From NCBI GenBank assembly GCA_013180625.2, contig SNVD02013653.1, positions 17,815 to 81,814 of the forward strand: a stretch of DNA of 64,000 nucleotides, in the 5' to 3' direction. This document shows, piece by piece, positions 34,799 through 45,948 of this stretch. Position numbers and translations under genes: made by a program. This DNA is from Boswellia sacra. Lineage: Eukaryota; Streptophyta; Magnoliopsida; Sapindales; Burseraceae. Each line of letters opens with the position of its first letter. The first letter of the stretch is position 1. Under the pieces are notes generated by a model that was not told where the DNA came from, searched no databases, and was given only the letters and a program-made list of their open reading frames with translations.

Positions 34799-37039
34799 GC
34801 TAGAGTGAAAACCACTGTGAAAGTGCTACGAGGGGAATCGAGTCATCAAACCCAGTCTTCCAGGGATAAAGATCCTGTGACCAACCGTAAAGAAGTTAAC
34901 GAGTTTTACCAAAACTTCTTCGGTCAGGATCGTAAGCTAGGATAGAATTCCGTTAACCACAGGGTGGTAGACACTGAGGAGGACAACGACTGGTCGTCCT
35001 CTGCTACCTCGGATAGTGATCCGGAGGTTGAAAAGTGGTGGGAGGCTGACCATATTGATAATCAACTCCCGGGCGATCGATTAAAAATATATAGAGCCCA
35101 TTTCCTTATCCCAGCTTCAGTCATCCTATTCCTTCCAATGAAAGGTGATCGGTGGAGTAGGCCACCACGAGGTGTCATTGGTTTAAGCCTAGAGCTATTG
35201 AGAGCTGGTCTCTGGGTGCCTTTTGATAACTATGTTCGGCGTATGCTGGACGCTATGGGCATTGCCCCTACCCAACTGTCGGCCAATGGATGGAGACTTC
35301 TGATAGCTTTCCAAAGTTTATTCAGAAGCACAGGCCTTGGTGACCCTACCACCAACCATGTTAAGCACATTTTTGCCATTCACCCACCGAATGGAGAGAA
35401 GACGGGTTACTATTATATATCCCAGCGAGGGAAGACGGATGACCCCAACCGCCTTTTTGGCATCCCCTCCCATGTGAAAGAATGGAAGTATAAGCAATTC
35501 TGGTGTGGTGGCGGTTGAAGTATCAAGAAGGTGCTCGTCCCAAGGGGGAGAAATTGAGGATCAGGAGGCGTTTTGGTCCTTGTGGTACCCTATTATAATG
35601 ACACCCTATCCGTCTTTATTATGACAACTCTTGATCAACTGACATTCTCTTCTGTTTTTATTGCAGCTCCTTGGACCAAACGCCCGCTGTTATCTCAGAA
35701 AGAGAGAGACGACTTGCAAGTGGTACTCAAGTTACCCGTGGACTCGAAGAACGTGAATAGTCTCACTGATCGGGAGCAATTGGCCCGTTTTGGCTTATCA
35801 CCTCCAATTCCTCCGGAAGGTAAGCTTGATCATTACTTTCTGATCTTACCTCACTTCATCAAGCATGTGCTTGTTGTCTTACCAGTTTTATTTTTGCGCA
35901 GGTCTATTTCCTTTACATCCTACCAAGAAGCAGTTTGCTCAACTTGAAGCCAAGATGCCTCTTAAGCCCTTCACTCATGACAGGCTTGGTCCTTCCCAGA
36001 AGAAACGGAGCGGAAGTCCTCCAACTCTTGGACCTTCGAAGAGGAGAGCCAGTAGTCACAAGGAGATTCCCGTACGGAAGCCGGTTCCGGATAGTTCAAC
36101 CTCCGTTCAGCCTGCGGATGAAGTTGCAGCCTCGAAGCCTACTGGGAGCAAGTTACCCTCAGCCTCGCAACTACCCAAACGTTTTACTTTTGACAGTACG
36201 GGCTTTCAGAGTGGCTCAACATGTGGAGACTACCTTCGGGAATTGTCTCAAAGTGCTGCACGTCTCATGCCTACCAATGTCTTTCCAGAGAATGTAAAAC
36301 TCACATACTTCGATGCGATTGCTGTCGGGATGGGCATCATACTTCAGGTGGGGTTTTACTAAGACCCTTTCTCTCTTTTTTTAATACTCTTGAAAGTCAT
36401 GCCTTATCTCTTTTCCTCTCTTTGCCTTTCTTTCTGTAGGCGACAGGACCCTTAGCTCAAGGAGAGTCGACTAACACCAACCTCCTCAAGGAAGTTAACC
36501 ATCTTACTTCTGAGGTTGACGACTGGAAGGCGAAACATCTGGTCTGCCTCGACAACTTAACCGAGACGGAAAGAAAGATGGCAGGAATGAAGGAGCAGAT
36601 GGGCAGAATGAAGGCAGACTTGTCCGAAGCCAAGAAGGAGGCAGCTATCCAACATAAGAGGGCCAATGATCTTGGCCAAAAGCTTCGGGAAAGGGCGGTT
36701 GCTGAGCAAGGTAGGATTGACAAAGCAGTAGCTCGCTTTCGTAGGGGTCGCATCTACCAGCAAGCTATGGAACGTTCCTATATTGATGGAGTCAATGGGG
36801 TGCGTAGATGGTTCCATGACCGTTACCCAGGGATTGATTAGTCTCCCATAGCTGAAGAGTTAAACTTGGTGGCAGAGTCTATCCCAACAGCAAACTCTGA
36901 TCCTGAGCAATTCCACCGCCTTATCCTTAAAGATGAAGATTATGAGTCGACATTGGACACAGCAGTCTGGGAGGCCAAGCAATACGACTCTACCTCATCG
37001 TCTTCAGACGAAGAAGGAGATGATGAGGCCACTTCTTAG
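34799..37039 (+). pseudogene. Antisense extra ORF (aORF2-like) of the retroelement, intron-containing, broken
   Basis: Lies opposite to gag. It opens with MARVKTTVKVLRGE, then carries a domain like Pfam Transposase_28 (putative gypsy-type): GVIGLSLELLRAGLWVPFDNYVRRML...LSANGWRLLIAFQSLF at about 35180-35330. A Pro/Ser-rich middle and a Lys/Glu-rich coiled-coil part (36570-36730) follow, and an acidic tail ends at 37039. Splice-like signals: acceptors TTGCAG|CTCC (35666), GCGCAG|GTC (35900) and TGTAG|GCG (36440); donors GGAAG|GTAAGC (35820) and CTTCAG|GTGGG (36347). Breaks: TAG at 34943, a frame change near 35510, TAG at 36839. The function of these accessory proteins is unknown. Confidence 0.7.
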
Positions 37040-37302
37040 AGATAGTTGAAATTCTTCCAACTAGGTAGATGCTATATGTGTGGCATTCCTCAACCAATTT
37101 TGAAATAATAAGAACTCTAAGAATTTTTTATTTCTGGTGGTGTATTCTTTTACTCTTTCCATCTCCTTGCAACTCGATCATACATGAGCTTTGATTTGAA
37201 ATACAATAAACTGAACATTTTATTAGTAATCTCTTTATTGGTCTCCTTATGGGAGTTGTTACATATGCATAAGTTCCTGGAAGGAGTTGCATATACAAAG
37301 AG
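37040..37302. other. Spacer between the antisense ORF and the integrase remnant
   Basis: AT-rich, no coding signal. It probably holds the 3' UTRs of the two converging transcription units. Confidence 0.45.
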
Positions 37303-37450
37303 ACTACGGGTAGTACTTCTTTGAGTGCTCAATACTCCATGGATGACGGAGCAACCTCCCCTCCACGGTGACCAACCTGTAGGTGCCTGGTCGGATGAGA
37401 GCTTTGACTCTATAAAGACCTTCCAGTTAGGCCCAATGCTCCATCAATGG
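37303..37450 (-). pseudogene. Integrase C-terminal remnant of pol
   Basis: On the minus strand the pieces LGPNW and then, in a neighbouring frame, YRVKALIRPGTYRLV and HPWSIEHSKKYYP can be read. They match the typical end of Ty3/gypsy integrases (the GPY-like tail before the pol stop codon). One missing base separates the two frames. Everything between the protease and this tail is absent. Confidence 0.75.
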
Positions 37451-37480
37451 GATCTCGAGTACTTTGTAGTACTTGCCCAC

Positions 37481-40047
37481 TTAGCTTATGCCCACGGAAG
37501 GTTTTCCTCGAATTAACAATAGCTTATGTGCCTTTTCTCTAAAAGCCATGTTGTAGCACTCTCGAGAGGTTCGTTGTTCACCTCTTACTTCTCCTATCCC
37601 TGAAGGTGTTGGAAATTTCAGGACATGATGATAGACACCCATCACGGCCTTGAAGTCGTAGAGTGATGGCCGTCCAAGAATGGCGTTATAAACACACGGA
37701 TGATCTACTACGAGAAAGTCCACCATCTTGGTTGTCTGTAGGGAACCTTCTCCCAAGGTCACTGGTAACGAAATTACTCCTTCGGGAATAACTTTTTCTC
37801 CAATGAATCCTATCAGGGAAGTTTGGATGCCTCTCATATCTTTTCGGTTAAGACCCAACCGATCAGATGCATCCAATGACATAATGTCAGCTGAGCTCCC
37901 GTTGTCAATCAATACTCTTCGTGGCCTTTTATTGGCCACTATTACTGTGAGGACCAAGGCATCACAATGTGGATGATGGATACCCTGCGCATCTTGCGAT
38001 GAAAAGGAGATAACATCACGATCCCCAACATTGGTGGAGGAGGTTGTCAAGTTGACTTCGTGGCGAGGGAGGTCATATCTTGCTTGCCTAGCTAGGTGCC
38101 TTCGGGCTTGGGAACTTGAACCAGCCACTACTCCCCCAAAAATTGTGGCTACTTCTTCTAACGGTTCCTTCCCCTTGTCATTCTTGTTGGATGGTTCAGG
38201 GGGCCGATAAATGTATTCTTGTAGCTGGCCATCCTTGATAAGACCCTCGATTTGTCTCTTCAGTTCGAAACAGTCTGCAGTATTATGGCCATAAGCCTGG
38301 TGGAAATGACAATACTTTCTCTTGTCTCTCGCCTTTGGATTCGACCGTAAGGGGGCAGGTCCTTTTAGTAGACCTTTATCTTTGATTTCTTTCAAGATAT
38401 CATGCTGTGGCATGTTAAGTAATGTGAAAGTACGGTGCTCCTCTTGGGGTCGATCATTATGCTCCTGGCGGGGTTGGGTGGATGACCCTTGCAACAGGAA
38501 GTGATCGTTTCTGACTGTATCTCGTGCAGAGCGTCGATCCGGAACTGACCTTCGATTTCTATCATGAGAGTCTCCTCTATGATTATCATACGGTCGTCGA
38601 TCTATACGTGAGGAATTAGGTACCACCGGAGTCTGCCCAGGGTAATTTGCTTGAAAAATTTCCTCTGCATCAGCATGGCTAGAGACCCTTGCTAATGTTT
38701 CTTGATACGTACGTGGGAGGTTAACGGAGAATTCCCATGCTAGAGGGAGCTTCCCTCTGATTCCTTGAACCAAGCCTTGCATAGCGTAACCATCATGAAA
38801 TAGATCCACTCGGGCAAACTCCCGCTGATATCTGTCTAAAAATGCACGGAGGGATTCATTACGACCCTGCTTGATTGAAAGAAGGCTCTGTGCTGGCCGA
38901 CTTCTTGTTTTCATATTGCTAAAATGCGTGAGGAAACTACGGGCAAGCTCATCAAAGCTAGAGATGGATGCAGCTGGTAGCCTTCTATACCATTGCTTAG
39001 CTGGTCCTCCAAGGGTAAGAGAAAAAGTTCTGCACATGATTCCCCCTGAGACCCCTTGTATCTCCATATGAGAAATAAAAGAGTCTAAATGCTCTCGGTG
39101 GTCCGTTGTCCCTTGGTAAAGCTCAAGTTGCGACATCCGAAATCCGTATGGGTATCTTTCCCTTAGAATATCTTCAACAAATGGTGATTCCCATTGTGGA
39201 CGACCATCCTCTTCCCCTCCTGAACGCTTAATCAACCTCTCCAGTTTATGGATTTTTTCATCCATTTCTCGCTTGAACTTCGCATAATTATTATCAGACG
39301 TTTCCTCCTCTGAGATATCCATTGGGACGACATCTGGGCGATGATTCTTGAATCTAGGTGGTGAGCTGGGGCGATTTCTTTTTTACTGATAATTACGCCC
39401 TGGAGCGTAAGGACCATGATAAGAATAGGCGGGCTGATCAACATTACTTCCCCTTGGTATCTGCTCAACGCTTGTATGGCGCTTCTTGTTCAGAGAGTGT
39501 CGAAGGTCTACTGCTGCTAACTGTTGTTCAGATATGATATGCGAGGGGGAGGGAATCTGTGGGCGACCTTCCCCTCCTTGAATAATAGGATGGAGAAGAT
39601 TCGGTTGAATGACCTGATGGCGAGGCAATCCAGTAGTCTGGGTGACTAAATTAGGACGCCCACCAACATCTGTCTGGACGTTAGGTACTACCATGGCACT
39701 CATTGGGTTATTCCCAGCTGTGTTTGCAGCCTGCTGAGTACTTTGTCCAAATGCTTGGTTGAACATAGTCACCATACGATTCATCTGTTCACTGAAATTT
39801 CGCATGGTATGTTCCATGGTAGTTAGTCGATTCATCTTGCCCTTCCTCGGTCTTCTAAGTGGAAGTCGGGGTTGCCTGAGGTTAGGCCCCACCCCAGAAG
39901 ATATCACTAAAGCTCTCCCCGTATCAACTACCCTTCGGCGTTGGGGAGGCGCTTCAACCTCGATTTCTTCGTCAACCTCTAGGGAGGTTGAGTGTTGGGA
40001 TTCGTGACATGATGAGTTTGAGTACGTTTGGATAGGAGCAACAACTA
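37481..40047 (-). pseudogene. gag-protease reading frame of a Tat-type Ty3/gypsy retroelement
   Basis: One frame runs on the minus strand from about 40047 to the stop at 37481, broken by a single in-frame TAA at 39383-39385. No ATG is present before 39835. In the part starting at 39322, residues about 99-134 are the retrotransposon gag core (LTLGGPAKQWYRRLP...FDELARSFLTHF). Near residue 335 comes a zinc-knuckle-like CHFHQAYGHNTADC, and near 470 the aspartic protease motif VLIDNGSSADIM, with AILGRPSLYDF after it. The frame stops shortly after RTSRECYNMA, where reverse transcriptase should follow. It therefore kept the particle and protease parts only. Confidence 0.88.
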
Positions 40048-40063
40048 AAGAGGCTTAGATTGT

Positions 40064-40083
40064 CGTTCCCACAGACGGCGCCA
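40064..40083 (-). other. Primer binding site of the retroelement
   Basis: On the minus strand TGGCGCCGTCTGTGGGAAC follows the LTR end by two bases. The first ten bases, TGGCGCCGTC or nearly so, complement the 3' end of plant tRNA-Asp-like tRNAs, as in many Tat and Athila elements. Confidence 0.7.
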
Positions 40084-40085
40084 AC

Positions 40086-40537
40086 TGTTGATGCACGATT
40101 TTCGGACGACCGGGAAGCGGGTCGGAGCTCGGGTCGTACGTCGGGTCCAGTCCTGCGAGCAAAGAAAAACAGTCAGGGGCACCGGCGGTGGTGCCGGCGA
40201 AGACCCTCCGACGCTCAAGTCAGTTTCCGGCACTCCGGAATTTTCTGGGAGAATTTCCTAGAGAGAGAAGCTCTCAAAAGTGAAGGAAATTTAGAGAGAG
40301 AATAAGTTCAGAAAAGTGTGCATACCTTGAGCAATAATTCGGAGGGTTTATATAGGAGTCAGGATGGGCCATTGTGGGACCCAGATAATGGGCTACAGTA
40401 ATGGGCTTACGGTATCAGAATTAATTGAGCCAAGATGAGTCATTGCGGAACCCAGACAATGGGCCCAAATACTGGGCTTCAGTAATGGGCTTACTGTATT
40501 AGAAATAATTGAGCTCAATATTGTTATGGCCATAACA
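40086..40537 (-). mobile_element. 5' LTR of the Tat-type element (452 bp)
   Basis: Read on the minus strand it starts TGTTATGGCCATAACA and ends GCATCAACA, the TG...CA of an LTR, and is followed by the primer binding site and gag. A TATA box (TATATAAA, complement at 40347-40354) sits mid-LTR. The same sequence forms a solo LTR at 46913-47294, which fixes both ends. Confidence 0.9.
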
Positions 40538-43219
40538 CACGCAATTTTTTGAGTGGTGCTAAATGCATCTCATTATCAATCTAAAAAACCCTCATTTCAA
40601 ACAACTTTTTTTTTGTTTAATTTACAAATTTGTTCTTATAATAAATTACTTGAAAAATACAAAATATAAAATGAGAAGCTCCTTCTTTTTAATTATTCTC
40701 ACTTTCTATCTTTCTCTTGCACCTATAACTTTATATCTTAGAAAGAAACATTATTTTAGGAACAGAAATCATGATTTAGGACCAATTTGGGATTTTTGTT
40801 GTCATAAAAATAATCAGCTTTTGTCTTGAACGTTAGAAAACTTTCCACCGTTGCATAGATTAGATGATGTCGATCATTTCTATACTACGATGTCGATGGA
40901 CATGCCCCACTGATGGTCGCCTATGACTGACTCTAGAGACAATTCGATAACCCTTTTGGTGACCATTTAAAAAAATTATGAAAACAAATAAGTATTTGTA
41001 ATTATTTTCTTATTAATTAAATAAAAAATAAAAAATTAATAAACAAGGATAATTTTATACTTTTATTTTTTGTTGAGGGTATTTTGGATATTTCATAGTT
41101 TAAATTTAGAAACATATTTTCAAAAGTAGCCATGCCCTACTAGGATCCTTTATAAAATTTAATTATTTTTTAAGCAGATTGAAAATCAATCTCAAACACC
41201 TTGAGTTAGCTTACTTCCTTTCACTACAGAAATAAATAATTATTTTCACAGCAGCAGCAATCCCAAATTTACTTGTAAATTGTTGAAGCTTTTGAAGCAT
41301 TTATATAAGAAAAATAGAAAATAGTTATTTGTGAAATTTAAGGGATGTTATAAGAGAAATTTTTTTTTTAAATTTAAATAAGGTATAAAAAGAAATAGGA
41401 TGCCTTTAATTTTATGGTAGAGGCAAATAGCACCGTTCTTTTATATATTTATTTATTTTTCTTAAATTTTTCCTTGTTTTGTTACTTACAAATGGTTAAT
41501 TAAGGTGTGTTTGGTAGTACCTCCATTAATTGTTCTTAAAAAATTTAACTACACAATTTAACAAAAATGAGATTCTATATTTTAATTAAGATAGAAAGAA
41601 AAAGTTTGATAACGAATTCTCAATTTCTCATATAGAAAAACTTATAGCAACATATATGTCACTAGTGTTGTAGATGAAGTCAGGCTGTAAAGGAACTTGT
41701 TTTGTGATTAAAATTATTTAAAAAAAAAAAAACTACAATACAATCCAAGAACATGATTCATGAATTGTATTACTAATATCTTCAATAAGTTTTTAACAAC
41801 TGTTTTTTTTTTTTTTTACTTTTAACATACTAGAATCAAAATCTTTTTTCTTTCAAATTTTTTGTATCTTCTGTTGTTTAAATCAAAGAATTTAATTTTT
41901 TTTTCTGAATTGTAATTCTATACATCTTAATCTGTATCCTATATATCTTATTCTTTAAACAAAATGAAAAAAAAAAAGGTTTCAACGTTGGACTTATTTG
42001 TCTTGGAGTTAAGTTCAGGGGCAGATCCAAAAAATTTTCTAGACTGGACTGAATTCGATTTGAAGAATTTTGACGGTAACAAAAAATTTTTATTAATAAG
42101 AAATTGAATCCTATCCCTAAATTTGTGCATTTGACACATAAACAAAAGCAAAGCTAAAATAATCAAAATATACCAAAAATAAACTTCTAATACAAATACA
42201 TGATTCATATACTACTGAAGTGAATATTATATCATAAAATTCAGCAATTATCTCATCTAAATCAATGCAATCAATAAAAAGAATGAATAAATTATTAAAA
42301 TAATTTTATCATAACAACACATTGATTATATAAATCATTATTATTTAAAAGGTAGTCCTAACACATGTGTATATTTTAAGCTCAAAAAAATTATTTAAAT
42401 TCTCTTGAAGATTGTGTATATTCACTTAAAAATTGTAAATTCTCTAAAAAGAACTAAGAAAAAATAATTTAATACACAAATTTTAAGTGAATTTGTACAA
42501 TTTTTAAGGGTTTAACATGTGTTTAGGATAAAATTAAGACTACCCTTATTTGAAACTTTATCAAGATATATTAAGATGTCTCCAAACTATATAATATTTT
42601 AGACATTTTATTACATCACACTCATTCTTAAAGAGCATAAAATAATACAAGCCTAACTCAAATAAAATGCAGTATCTTGAAAATATGGTCTTTAATATCT
42701 TACACTAGGTAATATTGTCCATCACAATCAATTTATCAAAATCCATAAAATAAGACATTAAAACTAATTCTTAAAATCTACAAATCGAATCTAAAATAAT
42801 ACACCTAACTCAAATAAAAATCTTGAAAATTAAAAAATATATATTCAATATCTTACACAAATAATCTATATCACAATTAATTTATTTAAACATATCAAAT
42901 CAAATGTTAAAATTAAGTCTTAAAACTCACAATTAAATTTCAAGTAAAACTAGATCTAATCTTCAATAATTTTGCATAAAAATAAAATAATTTTCTTGAA
43001 GGCTTAAATAATATATAAGTTCTTTTTCTTTAAATAAGAGTCAATAACTTATTTAATTGCCCAAACATTTTTCGAGAGGTGAAATCAAAGATTGAAGTGA
43101 AAAAGGTAGAAGAATTGAAGAAGTTTGAGTTTACTAGTTTCATAAAAGACAGGTCACTAGATAAAGGTTGAAGCTTTGAAATTTGGCAAAATAAGCGATG
43201 AAGAATTAAATAGATATTA
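40538..43219. other. AT-rich intergenic region
   Basis: No gene recognised; only short AT-driven frames. Poly-A and poly-T tracts are frequent (for example 41719-41731 and 41803-41818). Nothing else could be assigned. Confidence 0.5.
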
Positions 43220-43228
43220 TATAAATTA

Positions 43229-45301
43229 GGGATAATTTCCCTTTTGGCCTAATAATCAAATGACCTCATCTTTTTTAAAATAAGTAGAAATGACCTTGTT
43301 TTTTGAGAAAATTTCACAAATAACACGGGGGTTAGATAACTCTATTAACAATGGATGAAATGACTTTAAAGGCATGTTTGGTATGCGACATTGTATAATA
43401 TAGTATAGTATTGTATTTTATAACATTGCATTGTATAGTACTAAAAATAATGTTATGTCAAAATTACATAGTGTTTAGTATACTCATGTATTGTATTAAT
43501 TTGTACAAAAAAGTAAGATTTTTTTTCAAAAAAGATATACAAAGTATTTATAGATTTTTAGTTTATTTATAAAATTAGTTATTTAGTAATTTATCGAACA
43601 GTTGCGAATTATTGAAAAAATTAATTGGGGTCCAATGCCCCCACTGGACCTATTAGATAATTTGAGTTTATGGTGGCATGTTAGGTGTTAATTGGTCCAA
43701 CGGAGGCAGTAAACCTCTGGTGTCATCCAGTGAGGGCGGTGACTCCCCTCATCCCTTCTTTATTTTTAGAAAATAAATTTTAAAATAAATTTGATTTTAT
43801 AATTTATCTATTAAATACATATTTATTTATCTTAAAAATTTTAAAAATTAGAGGGTATTGTTGGATATATAGAATTTTATATGGATAATTTTGACATTTT
43901 TTATTAGTGCTATACAATGTAATGCTAATGTCATGGATTAACTCTACATAATTTAATACAATGTTGATGCATCTACGGGTTGTACTTTATATTAATTAAT
44001 ACTATGCTAAATTAGCATCAAACACATATATTATACTATTTAATACAATGTAGTAAAATAGTACTATACAGTGTCACGTACCAAACATGTCCTGATACTC
44101 TTTAATTAGTTTTTTGAAAATGAATGAGTGAGTGGATTCAAACCTAGCACCTAAAGTTTACGTTTCGATGCACTACCACTGCACCAACTCCCCATTTACA
44201 TTTAATATGCATAAATATATTTATTATTTGAAATATAATATAAGAATAATTAAATTATTATCTAAATATTAAAAATAAATAAAATAATTAAATATATTTA
44301 TTAAATGGGTGGGAATATTTTAATACAAATTGTTGACAAAATTTCTTAACTCAAATTTATAACCATTGATATCACAAAATCCAATGGTTAAGATTGAAAG
44401 TGAACAAGGTGTATTTAATATTGTCAACTTATTAATCATTTTTACGATTTGATTTTATGTCAAAAATCTTGTATTAAAATAACTCATCCCTTATTAAATT
44501 ATTTTGTAAATATTAAAAATAAACAAAATAATTAGTTGTAGTTATTAAATTATTTCCTAAATATTAAAAGTAAATAAAATAATTAAATATATATTAAAAA
44601 TAATAAAATCTAATAAAATAGAAAATCAAATGGAGTCGTCGGAGTTACTAGCGTCGACCGCTAGTCGCTACCGCCTTGGTGTGTGAGACCACACCGCCAC
44701 CACCAGGGAAGTTGTCATAGAATGCTCTTTCCACATCTGTCATCCTCTCCTCCATTTACGGTAGCCATTGACAAGATTTGGTGATCGAAATTTCGGCTAC
44801 TGTAACTTCAACCGTCGAATCCTGTCAATAGCCATTATTAATGGGGGAGATGATGGCGGATATGGATAGGACTCCCTCTGGTGATTTCTCTAGTAGTGGT
44901 AGTGTCTTCGGACATGCCTGAAGGACGGTTGTCGACGGTTAGAGATAGTAAATCTGACGCTATTTTATTTTTAAAAAAATTTAGATTAATTCCAAAATAA
45001 ATGGATGGTGCGCTGGGGGTAGTTATGTAATTGGAGGGAGTGCTAGGTTATCTGGTTACGGTGTTCATGTAAACTTTATATCTTAGGGTGTTTATTCAAA
45101 ATTTTTAGTTTGGATATATTGAAATTAAAATAAAGATTTATGGAATGACTTTAAGTTTTGGTGGAATTTACTAATTTACACTTACAGTTATAAACTTAAC
45201 GGTACAAATAAACACCGGGGTGATCATTTCTACTAATTTTAAAAAAAGTGAGGTCAATTGTATTAATAGGCCAAAACTTAGAGTCATTGGGAAATTATCC
45301 C
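43229..45301. mobile_element. Non-autonomous Mutator-like element (2,073 bp)
   Basis: Left end GGGATAATTTCCCTTTTGGCC; the right end read in reverse is GGGATAATTTCCCAATGACTC. About 110 bp of inverted similarity continues inward, including AAATGACCTCA and AGTAGAAATGA. The flanking 9-mers TATAAATTA (43220-43228) and CATAAATTA (45302-45310) match at 8 of 9, the Mutator target-duplication length. The core at 44625-44960 is GC-richer than its surroundings and may be captured host DNA. No transposase is encoded. A second element is nested at 43371-44092. Confidence 0.85.
43371..44092. mobile_element. MITE nested in the Mutator-like element (about 720 bp)
   Basis: Left end GGCATGTTTGGTATGCGACA; the right end in reverse is GGACATGTTTGGTACGTGAC, continuing with TGTATAnTA similarity. 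Near the ends runs of TATAGTATTGTA recur. A target duplication could not be defined, so the superfamily is open. Confidence 0.65.
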
Positions 45302-45948
45302 CATAAATTATTTATTTTAGAGGTGGTTTGTAATAATATTAATATGTTAGGGATGTTTAGATCACGTTTTATATATTTTACAAAAGCCAGCTCGGGCTCT
45401 CGCCCGGGATAGCCCAAGCACCTCGGAATCCCTGGTTAAGTTGTATTCCACATGTAACGTAGAATAATAATATTCATGACTTTCTGGCTCACTGCAGAGG
45501 GCAAAAGATATTTCAGAAAAGCTATGAATCCAATCACATGACATGACTGACGTAAATTTTCAACCGCCCTTCCAAGATCAACAAAGTTACTGAAGAAATT
45601 TTCATATGGAAAATGGTGCCCATGGCGAAAACCCACAGTGAGATTACATAGGGTAAATGTAAATGCACATTAAAACAAGATACATCAATCGTAACCCAAG
45701 TTGAATTTCTCTAAGCTGACACTTCTTTGTCACTTTAAATCACGTTATACATACAAGAAAATCAGCATTATTAGCAATTTGGATTGGTACATACCCACTT
45801 CAGCTTCTCGCTTTTGCTGTCATCACGTGTGCTTTATCTTATAGAAATGCTTCTATATAGTTCGGCACCTGCTGTGCCTAAGTTTGCTTCATCTTCATCT
45901 TCTTCCTTATATAATCGTTCTGCTTCATTTAAAAAAGAAGTTGCAGAT

